From Streptomyces chromofuscus (lineage in GTDB: Bacteria; Actinomycetota; Actinomycetes; Streptomycetales; Streptomycetaceae): DNA of 64,000 nt. Both the position numbers and the translations under genes were made by a program. The stretch lies in the NCBI RefSeq assembly GCF_015160875.1, contig NZ_CP063374.1, positions 6,265,501 through 6,329,500 on the forward strand. The letters are read 5' to 3'. A model generated the notes under the pieces. That model saw only the letters and a list, made by a program, of their open reading frames with translations. It was not told the origin of the DNA and searched no databases. Shown piece after piece: positions 42,259-50,812 of this stretch (within the stretch, counting starts at the first letter, position 1; each line of letters opens with the position of its first letter).

Positions 42259-43254
42259 TCACGGAACGTTGGTCCGGCCCGGGGCGGGGTGCGGTCCCTC
42301 GGTGAGACCCGGCGTGTCCTCGGACCGGTGGGCGAGGCCGGGAAGGTGACCGAGCCGCTGACCGAGGTCCGGGGCGGGGTGCGGCTCCTCGTTGCGACCG
42401 GGCTCCTCCCTCAGGTCCGGCGTGTGGTCCGGCCCCCGGGCGTGGCCCTGCGCGTGCTCCGGCCTCTGGGCGTGGTCCTGCGGGTGGTCCGTCTGCAGGG
42501 GTGCCCGTTCCAGGAAGCGCAGCAGTTCCACCGGGAACGGGAGCACCAGCGTCGAGTTCTTCTCGGCGGCGACCGCCACCACGGTCTGGAGCAGCCGCAG
42601 CTGGAGCGCGGCCGGTGTGTCCGCCATCTGCTGGGCCGCCTCGGCAAGCTTCCGGGAAGCCTGGAGCTCGGCGTCGGCGTTGATGACGCGGGCCCGGCGC
42701 TCGCGGTCGGCCTCGGCCTGGCGGGCCATGGAGCGCTTCATCGTCTCCGGCAGCGACACGTCCTTGATCTCGACCCGGTCGACCTGCACGCCCCAGCCGA
42801 CGGCCGGGCTGTCGATCATCAGTTCAAGGCCCTGGTTGAGCTTCTCGCGGTTGGACAGCAGGTCGTCCAGCTCGCTCTTGCCGATGATCGAGCGCAGCGA
42901 GGTCTGGGCCATCTGGGAGACCGCGAACTTGTAGTCCTCGACCTTGATCAGCGCGCTCGCCGCGTCGACCACCTTGAAGTACACGACGGCGTCCACACGC
43001 ACGGTGACGTTGTCGCGGGTGATGCCCTCCTGGGCCGGGATCGGCATGGTCACGATCTGCATGTTGACCTTGTGCAGCCGATCCACGAACGGGACGATCA
43101 GTGTGAATCCGGGCGTCCGTACCTGGCCCCTGAGCCGGCCGAGCCGCAGCACCACGCCGCGTTCGTACTGCTTGACGACCCGGGCCGCCGCGGCGAGATA
43201 GACCACGCCCGCGGAACCGGCCACGGCGGCCGCCGCCAGCAGATCCTCGAACAT
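42259..43254 (-). CDS. Slipin (stomatin/prohibitin-like SPFH protein)
   Basis: 331 aa. One N-terminal membrane helix (about 3-23), then the SPFH/Band 7 domain: RVVKQYERGVVLRLGRL, PGFTLIVPFVDRLHKVNMQ, VTVRVDAVVYFKVVD, TSLRSIIGKSELDDLLSNRE, MKRSMARQAEADRERRARVINAD. Slipins scaffold membrane microdomains. The last 75 residues are unusual: rich in His, Pro, Asp, Glu and Arg, encoded by imperfect short repeats. ATG 43254 with GAGGGGG upstream. It is 107 bp downstream of the SulP stop, so cotranscription with the carbonic anhydrase-SulP operon is possible. Confidence 0.9.
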   Translation of the reverse strand: MFEDLLAAAAVAGSAGVVYLAAAARVVKQYERGVVLRLGRLRGQVRTPGFTLIVPFVDRLHKVNMQIVTMPIPAQEGITRDNVTVRVDAVVYFKVVDAASALIKVEDYKFAVSQMAQTSLRSIIGKSELDDLLSNREKLNQGLELMIDSPAVGWGVQVDRVEIKDVSLPETMKRSMARQAEADRERRARVINADAELQASRKLAEAAQQMADTPAALQLRLLQTVVAVAAEKNSTLVLPFPVELLRFLERAPLQTDHPQDHAQRPEHAQGHARGPDHTPDLREEPGRNEEPHPAPDLGQRLGHLPGLAHRSEDTPGLTEGPHPAPGRTNVP

Positions 43255-43361
43255 GACGACCCCCTCGTCACAGGCCCGTGATGTCTGTTCTTGTAACGAT
43301 ATGCCCGGATTCTGTTCCGGGGCCATGGGGCTCCGGCACGGAACCCGGCGAGGGGTGGCGG

Positions 43362-44828
43362 TCAGGGTATGGTCACCTTCACCGGCTCGGTGCCGGCCGT
43401 GCTGTGCCGCTCCGCCCAGCTCTCCAGAGCCGTACGGCACGCGTGGTCCAGGTGGTGCAGACCGGACAGGTCCAGCTCGATGGGCCGGTCCTGGGGGAGG
43501 GACTCCAGGCTGTCGAGGATCTTGGGCAGCCTGAGGAAGGTCGCGTTGCCCGACACATGGGCCTGGATCGGCCCGGAGCCCTGGTCCATGACCTCCATCT
43601 TGATGTGCGAGGCCTCCCAGGCGGTCTTGACGACGGACAGGGCCAGGCCGATCAGCACGCCCTCGAACATGTTCAGCGCGACGATCGCGACCGCGGTGGC
43701 GACGAGGATCAGGGCCTCACCGCGGTTGCCGTGCCACAGGCTCGCGACCTGCCGGAACGGGATCAGCTTCCAGCCGGCGTGGACCAGGATGGCAGCCAGC
43801 GCCGGCAGCGGGATCAGCGCCAGCGCGGACGGCAGCAGGGCCGCGAACAGCAGGAGCCAGACGCCGTGCATCACCCGGGAGGCCTTGGTCCGCGCGCCCG
43901 CCGCCACGTTGGCCGAGCTGCGCACGATCACCGCGGTCATCGGCAGGGCGCCGAGCGCGCCGCACACCGCGTTGCCCGCGCCCTGGGCCATCAGTTCCTT
44001 GTCGTAGCGGGTGCGTGGACCGCTGTGCATCCGGTCCACGGCCGCCGCGCTGAACAGGCTCTCCGCCGAGGCGATCAGCGTGAACGCCAGGACGGTGCCG
44101 ATGACGGCCGGGCTCGCCAGCTCGCCGAAGGCGTCGGTGCCGAGCGGCTGGATCGAGTCGAGCAGGCCGTGCACCTCGACGGTGGCGACCGGCAGGTCGA
44201 ACGCCAGGGTGACGAGCGTGGCCAGGACGACCGCCGCGAGGGCTCCCGGTACCGCGCGCACCTTCTGCGGCAACCGCCGCCAGGACAGGACCACGGCCAA
44301 CGTGCCCGCCCCGACGGCTATGGAGGCCGGCGCCGTGGTGCTGCCGACCGCCCCGGCGAAGGCCGCGGGCAGCCCGGCGATCTTGTCGGCGCCGGACGCC
44401 GGGGCCTTCATGCCGGCCGCCGCGTACAGCTGGCCCGCGATGATCACCAGCCCGATGCCGGCCAGCATGCCCTCGACGACCGAGAGCGAGATGGCCCGGA
44501 ACCAGCGCCCCAGCCTCAGGGCGCCCATCAGGAGCTGCAGCAGACCGGCCACGAGGACGATCGCGCCGAGCGCGGGCAACCCGAACTCGCCGACCGCATC
44601 GAAGACCAGCACGGTCAGACCGGCCGCCGGGCCGGACACCTGAAGGCTGCTGCCGGGCAGCAGGCCGGTGACGATGCCGCCCACGATGCCGGTGACCAGG
44701 CCGAGTTCAGCCGGGACACCGGAGGCGACGGCCACGCCGACGCACAGCGGCAGCGCGACCAGGAAGACGACGAGGGACGCCGCCACGTCCTGCCGGAGGT
44801 GGGGGCAGGTGGTCACGGTGGGACTCAC
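43362..44828 (-). CDS. SulP-family anion transporter (probable bicarbonate uptake)
   Basis: 488 aa. About 11-12 membrane segments, starting DVAASLVVFLVALPLCVGVAVASGV. The family signature near SGPAAGLTVLVFDAV and ALGALPMTAVIVRSSANVAAGARTKASRV is present, and a short STAS domain forms the C-terminus (about 415-488: GNATFLRLPKILDSLESLP, IELDLSGLHHLDHAC). The GTG start overlaps the carbonic anhydrase stop (GTGA), which strongly suggests HCO3- as substrate, as in BicA-like transporters. Sulfate remains possible. Confidence 0.88.
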   Translation of the reverse strand: MSPTVTTCPHLRQDVAASLVVFLVALPLCVGVAVASGVPAELGLVTGIVGGIVTGLLPGSSLQVSGPAAGLTVLVFDAVGEFGLPALGAIVLVAGLLQLLMGALRLGRWFRAISLSVVEGMLAGIGLVIIAGQLYAAAGMKAPASGADKIAGLPAAFAGAVGSTTAPASIAVGAGTLAVVLSWRRLPQKVRAVPGALAAVVLATLVTLAFDLPVATVEVHGLLDSIQPLGTDAFGELASPAVIGTVLAFTLIASAESLFSAAAVDRMHSGPRTRYDKELMAQGAGNAVCGALGALPMTAVIVRSSANVAAGARTKASRVMHGVWLLLFAALLPSALALIPLPALAAILVHAGWKLIPFRQVASLWHGNRGEALILVATAVAIVALNMFEGVLIGLALSVVKTAWEASHIKMEVMDQGSGPIQAHVSGNATFLRLPKILDSLESLPQDRPIELDLSGLHHLDHACRTALESWAERHSTAGTEPVKVTIP

Positions 44829-45406
44829 AGGGCCTCGAACGCGTCGACGCCGGCGCGGTGTTCGCGGACGACGCCGGTGTGCACCTCGTAGTACCAGCCG
44901 CGCAGCCGCAGCCGGCCGTCCGCCAGCCGTTGCTCGACGCACGGGTACGAGCGCAGCCGCAGCAACTGCGCAAGGACGTGGTGCTGCACCGCCTCGGCGA
45001 CCGTCGGGTCGGCCGGGTCGGCGGTCTTGGGCTGGTCGGCGGCGTGCGAAAGCCACTCGCGCACGGCCGGTACGGCGTCGAGGTCGTCGCCGCGCACCAG
45101 TGCGCCGACCGCACCGCAGTGCGAGTGGCCGCAGACCACGACGTCCTTGACGCCGAGCACCTCCACGGCGTACTCGATGGTGGCCGCCTCACCGGTGGGG
45201 CGGCCCGAGGTGTACGGGGGGACGATGTTGCCCGCGGTGCGCAGCTCGAACAGCTGCCCGGGCCGGGCGCCGGTGATCAGGGCAGGTACGACCCTGGAGT
45301 CGGAGCAGGTGATGAACAGGACCTCGGGTGACTGGCCCCGGGCCAGCTGGGCGAACTCCTCGGGGCGCTGTCCGAACGTGCGGGCGTGGTCGATGAGGGG
45401 CTGCAT
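44825..45406 (-). CDS. Beta-carbonic anhydrase
   Basis: 193 aa. Zinc ligands C34 (FITCSDSRV, with D36 and R38), H94 and C97 (CGHSHCGAV). The enzyme interconverts CO2 and bicarbonate. ATG 45406 with an AGGAGGA ribosome site. Its stop overlaps the start of the SulP gene by 4 nt, so the two are translationally coupled and likely form a CO2/bicarbonate handling unit. Confidence 0.94.
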   Translation of the reverse strand: MQPLIDHARTFGQRPEEFAQLARGQSPEVLFITCSDSRVVPALITGARPGQLFELRTAGNIVPPYTSGRPTGEAATIEYAVEVLGVKDVVVCGHSHCGAVGALVRGDDLDAVPAVREWLSHAADQPKTADPADPTVAEAVQHHVLAQLLRLRSYPCVEQRLADGRLRLRGWYYEVHTGVVREHRAGVDAFEAL

Positions 45407-45491
45407 GGCGTGATGTTCCTCCTGGCGCGTCGTGGGGGTGGCGCGTCGGGCCTGCATGACAGTGGGGCAGAAGTGGGGGACCGCTCCGCTC

Positions 45492-45812
45492 TCAGCGGCG
45501 GAAGAACTCGAGTGCGGCCGGAGCGTGGGCGGTCGACGGTCTCGACACGCGGTCGTACGCGGTGATCGCGCGGTGGCGGTCGCGTATGCGCAGCGGGCCG
45601 GTCGGGTCCCCTGCGTGGGAGAGGCTGTGGGTCGCGGCGCCTCCGGCGCGCGGTGCCGTGCCGGACGGATTGGTTCCGGGTCGATCCTTGGCCTCGACCT
45701 GACGGACCGTATGCGCAGCTGCGAAGGGCGCGGGAAGAGCGAAGAACGGGAGGGTGAACATGGCCGCGGTGGGGGCCGTGAACGGGGTTCGGGCCGTCGT
45801 ACCTCGGAACAT
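45492..45812 (-). CDS. Small exported protein of unknown function
   Basis: 106 aa. It begins MFRGTTARTPFTAPTAAM and has a hydrophobic stretch MFTLPFFALPAPFAAAH, a likely signal peptide cut near AAA-H. The rest is polar, rich in Arg, Pro, Thr and His, and not recognised. The ATG has an excellent ribosome site (GGAGGGAGG) and a promoter with TTGACC-16-TAGAGG upstream, so the gene is probably real. It is followed by carbonic anhydrase on the same strand after 85 bp. Confidence 0.65.
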   Translation of the reverse strand: MFRGTTARTPFTAPTAAMFTLPFFALPAPFAAAHTVRQVEAKDRPGTNPSGTAPRAGGAATHSLSHAGDPTGPLRIRDRHRAITAYDRVSRPSTAHAPAALEFFRR

Positions 45813-45836
45813 GAGCCTCCCTCCGGTTCGGGCGCA

Positions 45837-45864
45837 CCTCTAGTCCGTGCCAACAGCAGGTCAA
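45837..45864 (-). promoter_or_regulatory. Promoter TTGACC-16-TAGAGG
   Basis: On the minus strand, -35 TTGACC (45859-45864) and -10 TAGAGG (45837-45842) with a 16-nt spacer, about 25 nt before the small exported gene. Confidence 0.5.
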
Positions 45865-45886
45865 CGGCTGGTCAAGAAAGACATTA

Positions 45887-45910
45887 ACCCTGCAAAGTTG
45901 TTTGCAGGGT
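45887..45910. promoter_or_regulatory. 10-bp-arm dyad ACCCTGCAAA...TTTGCAGGGT
   Basis: Perfect arms (45887-45896, 45901-45910) with a GTTG loop. It sits just upstream of the promoter of the small exported gene and 86 nt after the ATPase stop. It may be an operator or the terminator of the ATPase gene; its A/T-rich centre favours an operator. Confidence 0.45.
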
Positions 45911-45995
45911 CAACTCGGCGTGACGAGCTTGAGAGAGCCTGAAAAGTGAGGCTGAGCTGGCGCGATCCGCCCCTTGATCCGCGGGCGGCGTGGCG

Positions 45996-47096
45996 TTACT
46001 GACGTTCCACCAGACGCTGGGCGTCCCGGGCCAGCGCGGTCAGCCGGGAGATGGCCCGGAAATACTTCTTGCGGTAGCCGCCCTTCAGCATCTCCTCGCC
46101 GAACAGCTGATCGAAGGGCAATCCCGAGGCCAGCACCGGCACCTCACGGTCGTAGAGCCGGTCCGCGAGCACGACGAGCCGCAGCGCCGTCGACTGGTCG
46201 GGAACCGGCCGCACGTCGGTCAGGCACACCGCCTTGACGCCGTCCGTCAACGCGCCGTAGCGGCTGGGGTGGACGCGGGCCAGGTGGTCCAGCAACTGCG
46301 GGAACCCGTCGAGCGAGGCGCCCTCGGTGGCGTGCGCCGTCCGGGTCACCTGTTCGTCGCTGTACGGCGGCGGCGCCTCGGGCAGGCCGCGGTGGCGGTA
46401 GTCCTCGCCGTCGATGCGCAGGGCGCGGAAGTGGGCCGACAGGCCCTGGATCTCGCGCAGGAAGTCGGCCGCCGCGAAGCGGCCCTCGCCGAGCTTGCCC
46501 GGCAGCGTGTTGGAGGTGGCGGCGAGCGCGACGCCCGCGTCGACCAGCTTGCCGAGCAGGGTGGAGACCAGGACGGTGTCGCCCGGGTCGTCGAGCTCGA
46601 ACTCGTCGATGCACAGCAGCCGGTGCCCGGACAGCGTCTGCACGGTCTGCTGGAAGCCGAGGGCGCCGACCAGGTTGGTCAGCTCCACGAACGTGCCGAA
46701 CGCCTTCAGGGCGGGCTCGGCGGGCGTGGCGTGCCAGAGCGAGGCGAGCAGGTGGGTCTTGCCCACGCCGTAGCCGCCGTCGAGATAGACACCGCGGGGC
46801 CCGGCCGGCGCCTTGGGCGCCCTGGCCCTGCCGAACCCGAAGAAGCCGCGCCTGCCGGTGTCCGGCGCCGCGCCGAGGCCGGTGGTGAAGCCCTCCAGGA
46901 CCCGCACCGCCTCCGTCTGGCTGGGCTGGTTCGGGTCCGGGATGTACGTGCCGAAGCGCACCGAGTCGAAGCGGGGCGGCGGCACCATCTCGGCCACCAG
47001 CCGGTCCGCGGGGACGTGCGGCTGACGCGCGCAGAGGGAGAGGGGGGCGGCTTCGGCGGCTATGGGGCTTCGGCCGGCGGCGGTGGAGGAGGACAC
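45996..47096 (-). CDS. ZapE/AFG1-like ATPase
   Basis: 366 aa. Walker A GGYGVGKTHL (about 107-116), Walker B LLCIDEFELDD (about 161-171), sensor-like AATSNTLP, then LREIQGLSAHFRALRIDGEDYRHR. The gap between the N-terminal RFGTYIPDPNQPSQTEAV and the P-loop is typical of the actinobacterial branch. Homologues act at division sites (ZapE) or in mitochondrial protein quality control (AFG1). GTG 47096 is preferred over 47102 because a -10-like TAGCAT at 47105-47110 would place transcription start beyond the earlier codon. It is divergent from the RibD-C gene. Confidence 0.88.
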   Translation of the reverse strand: MSSSTAAGRSPIAAEAAPLSLCARQPHVPADRLVAEMVPPPRFDSVRFGTYIPDPNQPSQTEAVRVLEGFTTGLGAAPDTGRRGFFGFGRARAPKAPAGPRGVYLDGGYGVGKTHLLASLWHATPAEPALKAFGTFVELTNLVGALGFQQTVQTLSGHRLLCIDEFELDDPGDTVLVSTLLGKLVDAGVALAATSNTLPGKLGEGRFAAADFLREIQGLSAHFRALRIDGEDYRHRGLPEAPPPYSDEQVTRTAHATEGASLDGFPQLLDHLARVHPSRYGALTDGVKAVCLTDVRPVPDQSTALRLVVLADRLYDREVPVLASGLPFDQLFGEEMLKGGYRKKYFRAISRLTALARDAQRLVERQ

Positions 47097-47234
47097 GCTC
47101 ACCCATGCTAAAGGGTTCCTCGGCACCGGTTTCCGGCCCCGGGCCGACCAGCGCCTCTCCAGCCGGGCCAGGAGCCGGCGGCGGTGCGGCCCACCGGGCG
47201 GATGGATCCCCCACCGCGTGGAACACTGCACGGC

Positions 47235-48011
47235 ATGCGACGCCTGTTTCCTGTGACCGACACGACAGTGGACCCGGCCGACCGCGAGTGGGACCTCGCG
47301 GAGCTGGCCGAGGCCTACGCCTACCCGGAGCCGGGACCGGGGGAGCCGGTGGCGTGGCTGCGGGCCAACATGGTCTCCACGCTCGACGGGGCAGCTCAGC
47401 ACGACGGGAAGTCGCAGCCCATCTCCAACGCCACGGACATGCGGATCTTCGGCACGCTGCGGGCCCTCGCCGACGTGGTGCTGGTCGGTGCGGAAACGGT
47501 CCGCCAGGAGGGGTACCGCCCCGCACGCGTGCGGACGGAGTTCGCGGCGCGGCGCGAGGCGGCCGGGCAGGCCCCCGCACCCGCGATCGCCGTGGTCAGC
47601 GCCGGCCTCGACCTGGACTTCTCGCTGCCGCTGTTCACCTCGCCCGTGGTCCCCACGCTGCTCCTCACGGGGGCGGCCGCGGCGCGGGACCGGGTGGCCG
47701 CGGCCGAGAAGGCCGGCGCCCGGGTGGTGGTCGCCGGGGACGGCGTCGGTGTGGAGCCCGCACGGGCCGTACGGGCGCTCGCCGAGCTCGGTCACACCCG
47801 GCTCCTCACCGAGGGCGGGCCGCGGCTGCTGGGGCAGCTGGTGGCGGCCGGGGTGCTCGACGAGCTGTGCCTGACCGTCTCGCCGATGCTCACCGCGGGC
47901 GGCGCGCAGCGGATCGCCGGGGGGCCGTCGGTGGCGGTCCCGCAGCGGTTCGAACTGGCGTCGTTGCTGGAAGAGGCCGGTTTTCTGTTCTCCCGCTACC
48001 GTCGGTCCTGA
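47235..48011 (+). CDS. RibD C-terminal-type pyrimidine reductase family protein
   Basis: 258 aa, a stand-alone RibD_C (DHFR-like) domain. VAWLRANMVSTLDGAAQHDGKSQPISNATDMRIFGTLRALADVVLVGAETVRQEGY matches the NADPH-dependent reductase family; TRLLTEGGPRLLGQLVAAGVLDELCLTVSPML carries the GG-P dinucleotide motif. It could act in riboflavin or a related pteridine or F420 step; no deaminase domain is present and no rib genes are nearby. ATG 47235 has no ribosome site; AACACT lies 7 nt upstream. Confidence 0.85.
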   Translation: MRRLFPVTDTTVDPADREWDLAELAEAYAYPEPGPGEPVAWLRANMVSTLDGAAQHDGKSQPISNATDMRIFGTLRALADVVLVGAETVRQEGYRPARVRTEFAARREAAGQAPAPAIAVVSAGLDLDFSLPLFTSPVVPTLLLTGAAAARDRVAAAEKAGARVVVAGDGVGVEPARAVRALAELGHTRLLTEGGPRLLGQLVAAGVLDELCLTVSPMLTAGGAQRIAGGPSVAVPQRFELASLLEEAGFLFSRYRRS

Positions 48012-48165
48012 GAGCAGTGGAACGTGGCGTTCCGTTGAGTTTCCGGCGGGCACGCCAAGACTCGCACTACCTGTGCGATCACGGGGCAGGATGGTTTCCG
48101 CAGGGCCAGGTAGGGCCCACGGAGGACAGAGGGCCCACGGGGCCTCGGAGGAGAAGGGGCGCCTG

Positions 48166-48639
48166 GTGTTCACAAGCGTTTTGATGATCGAGAAGGCCCT
48201 GACGTCCGCCGACGTGGAGTTCGTCACCACCTTGCACGGGGACGAGCAGGTCGCCTTCCATGTGCTGCTTCAGCCGCGCGGCGAGCAGGCGGACCGGTTG
48301 CTCCGCGCCATCGACGACCTCGCGATGGGAGCGATCGACGAGGCCGCGCGGGAGGGCGAGACGCCCGAGGGGGAGGCGGCGAAGAGCGAGGGGCAGCGGG
48401 CCCTGGACGTGTCCCTGCAGGCGCTGCGGGCCTCCGGGAGCGAGGCGGAGGGGCGGCTGATCGAGGACCATCCGCTGGACGCGCTCAAGGGCGTGGTCGA
48501 GGAGGTCGGGGCCGACGAGGTGATCGTGCTGACCGATCCCCACTACGTGGAGGAGTTCTTCCACCGGGACTGGGCCTCCCGGGCCCGGCACAAGGTGGGG
48601 GTGCCGGTGCTGAAGCTCTTCTCGCACAGCAAGGCGTAG
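48166..48639 (+). CDS. Conserved small cytoplasmic protein of unknown function
   Basis: 157 aa. It opens FTSVLMIEKALTSADVEFVTTLHGDEQVAFHVLLQPRGEQADRLLRAIDDLAMGAIDEA and closes with ALKGVVEEVGADEVIVLTDPHYVEEFFHRDWASRARHKVGVPVLKLF. The alternating strand-helix pattern with a final DEVIVLTDPHYVEEFFHRDW is reminiscent of universal-stress-like folds, but I cannot assign a family. GTG 48166 follows GAGAAGGGG; an ATG 18 bases later is possible. Single gene. Confidence 0.7.
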   Translation: MFTSVLMIEKALTSADVEFVTTLHGDEQVAFHVLLQPRGEQADRLLRAIDDLAMGAIDEAAREGETPEGEAAKSEGQRALDVSLQALRASGSEAEGRLIEDHPLDALKGVVEEVGADEVIVLTDPHYVEEFFHRDWASRARHKVGVPVLKLFSHSKA

Positions 48640-48666
48640 ACAGCAAGGTGCAGGGGGTGGCTGCGG

Positions 48667-48790
48667 GGTGATTCGGATGCGGGCGGATCGTGGTCGTTCG
48701 GGGTGATTCGGGTGCGGGTGCGTCGTGGTCGTTCGCGCGGTTCCCCGCGCCCCTGACCGCGCGACTCCCCGCCCCTTGACCGCGCGCCCG
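48667..48790. repeat. Dispersed-type G/C-rich repeats before murC
   Basis: Two imperfect 35-bp copies (GGTGATTCGG... starting 48667 and 48702) lead into GCGCGGTTCCCCGCGCCCCT and a second CCCCGCCCCTTGACCGCGCG. The GGTTCCCCGCGCCCCT core is, from memory, a short sequence found many times in Streptomyces intergenic DNA. A related form occurs near 29935-29990. Confidence 0.45.
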
Positions 48791-48909
48791 ACCCGCGTGT
48801 CCGCACCGCCCCCCTTACGAGGCGCCCCGCGCGGCACGGAATAGGCTGGGGCCGCGCTCTCCCACCGGGGACGCGCTGATCGTCGTACCGGATCTTGGGG
48901 AGAACACGC

Positions 48910-50301
48910 ATGGCACCCGGCCTTCCTACCGCCATGGACCGACCGCACTTCATCGGCATCGGTGGGGCCGGGATGTCCGGTATCGCCAAGATCCTGGCGC
49001 AGCGGGGGGCCAAGGTCGCCGGCAGTGACGCCAAGGAGTCGGCGACCGTGGAGGCGCTGCGGGCGTTCGGCGCCACCGTGCACATCGGGCATGCTGCGGA
49101 GCACCTCGCGGACGACGCCAGCTGTGTCGTGGTGTCGTCGGCGATCCGCGCCGACAACCCCGAGCTGGCCCGCGCGGCCGAGCTGGGCATCCCGGTCGTG
49201 CACCGGTCCGACGCCCTGGCCGCCCTGATGGAGGGTCTGCGGCCGATCGCGGTCGCCGGGACGCACGGCAAGACCACGACCACCTCGATGCTCGCCGTGT
49301 CGCTGTCCGAGCTGGGGCTGCGGCCGTCGTACGCGATCGGCGGCGACCTCGACGCGCCCGGCTCCAACGCGCTGCACGGCGAGGGCGACATCTTCGTGGC
49401 CGAGGCGGACGAGAGCGACCGCAGCTTCCACAAGTACGCGCCCGAGGTCGCGATCGTGCTCAACGTGGAGCTCGACCACCACGCCAACTACGCGTCGATG
49501 GACGAGATCTACGAGTCCTTCGAGACCTTCGTCGGCCGGATCGTGCCCGGCGGCACCCTGGTCGTCTCGGCCGACCACGAGGGCGCGCGGGAGCTGACGC
49601 GGCGGGTTTCGGTCTCCGGTGTGCGGGTCGTCACGTACGGCGCGGCGGAGGACGCCGACGTGCGCGTGCTGTCGGTCGTGCCGCAGGGGCTGAGGAGCGA
49701 GGTCACCGTGGCGCTGGAGGGCCGGGAGCTCACCTTCCAGGTCTCCGTCCCCGGCCGGCACTACGCCCACAACGCGGTCGCCGCCCTCGCCTCCGGCGTC
49801 GCCCTCGGCATCCCGGCCGAGGAGCTGGCCCCTGCGCTGGCCGCGTACACCGGGGTGAAGCGGCGGCTGCAGCTGACGGGCGAGGCGGCCGGGGTGCAGG
49901 TGATCGACTCCTACGCCCACCACCCGACCGAGATGACCGCGGACCTGGAGGCGATGCGGGCGGCGGCGGGCGATGCGCGGATCCTGGTGGTCTTCCAGCC
50001 CCACCTGTTCTCGCGGACGCAGGAGCTGGGCAAGGAGATGGGCCAGTCCCTGGCCCTCGCCGACGCCTCGATGGTGCTGGACATCTACCCGGCTCGCGAG
50101 GACCCGGTCCCGGGGGTGACCAGCGAGCTGATCATCGACGCCGCCCGGGCCGCGGGCGCCGACGTGACGGCGGTGCACGACAAGGGCGAGGTGCCCGAGG
50201 TGGTGGCGGGAATGACCGGACCCGGCGATCTGGTTCTCACCATGGGCGCGGGCGACGTCACCGACCTCGGACCGCGCATTCTGGACCGCCTGTCGAAGTA
50301 A
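48910..50301 (+). CDS. murC: UDP-N-acetylmuramate--L-alanine ligase
   Basis: 463 aa. N-terminal UDP-binding loop FIGIGGAGMSGIAKIL (14-29), ATP P-loop GTHGKTTTT (117-125), Mur-family EADESDRSF (Lys/Glu Mg site), HHANY, and SYAHHPTEM at the third domain. It adds L-alanine to UDP-MurNAc in peptidoglycan precursor synthesis. ATG 48910 with GGGGAG 8 nt upstream; an ATG 24 bases later is possible. TAGGCT (48842-48847) may be its -10 box. It lies outside the main division-cell-wall cluster and is followed after 13 bp by msrB, probably cotranscribed. Confidence 0.95.
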   Translation: MAPGLPTAMDRPHFIGIGGAGMSGIAKILAQRGAKVAGSDAKESATVEALRAFGATVHIGHAAEHLADDASCVVVSSAIRADNPELARAAELGIPVVHRSDALAALMEGLRPIAVAGTHGKTTTTSMLAVSLSELGLRPSYAIGGDLDAPGSNALHGEGDIFVAEADESDRSFHKYAPEVAIVLNVELDHHANYASMDEIYESFETFVGRIVPGGTLVVSADHEGARELTRRVSVSGVRVVTYGAAEDADVRVLSVVPQGLRSEVTVALEGRELTFQVSVPGRHYAHNAVAALASGVALGIPAEELAPALAAYTGVKRRLQLTGEAAGVQVIDSYAHHPTEMTADLEAMRAAAGDARILVVFQPHLFSRTQELGKEMGQSLALADASMVLDIYPAREDPVPGVTSELIIDAARAAGADVTAVHDKGEVPEVVAGMTGPGDLVLTMGAGDVTDLGPRILDRLSK

Positions 50302-50314
50302 GGGGCTGAGACCC

Positions 50315-50722
50315 ATGTCGTACGACGTCGAGAAGCCGGACGAGCAGTGGCGCGCGGAACTGACGCCGGCCGAGTACGCCGTGCTGCGCCAGGCCGCGAC
50401 CGAGCCCGCGTTCACGGGTGAGTACACCGACACCAAGACCAAGGGCGTGTACTCCTGCCGGGCCTGCGGCTCCGAGCTGTTCACCTCGGACACGAAGTTC
50501 GAGTCGCACTGCGGCTGGCCGTCCTTCTACGACCCCAAGGACAGCGACGCGGTCGAGCTGGTGGAGGACCGCTCGTACGGCATGGTGCGCACCGAGGTCC
50601 GGTGTGCGCGGTGTGGCTCCCACCTCGGGCATGTGTTCGAGGGTGAGGGGTATCCGACCCCGACGGACCAGCGGTACTGCATCAACAGCATCTCGCTGAG
50701 GCTGGAGCAGGACGAGGGCTGA
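50315..50722 (+). CDS. msrB: Peptide-methionine (R)-S-oxide reductase
   Basis: 135 aa, single MsrB domain. Two zinc CxxC pairs (CRAC and CARC), the substrate motif FESHCGWPSF, GSHLGHVFEG, and the catalytic Cys in RYCINSISL near the C-terminus. It repairs oxidised methionine. ATG 50315, 13 bp after murC. Confidence 0.96.
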   Translation: MSYDVEKPDEQWRAELTPAEYAVLRQAATEPAFTGEYTDTKTKGVYSCRACGSELFTSDTKFESHCGWPSFYDPKDSDAVELVEDRSYGMVRTEVRCARCGSHLGHVFEGEGYPTPTDQRYCINSISLRLEQDEG

Positions 50723-50812
50723 CGCCGCCTCGCCGCAGCGCGCCCGCCGGGACCCTGAAACAGCCGAAACGCGGTCAAGCCGCCCGGCCGAGCGGGATAC
50801 TGGTCCCTTCGC

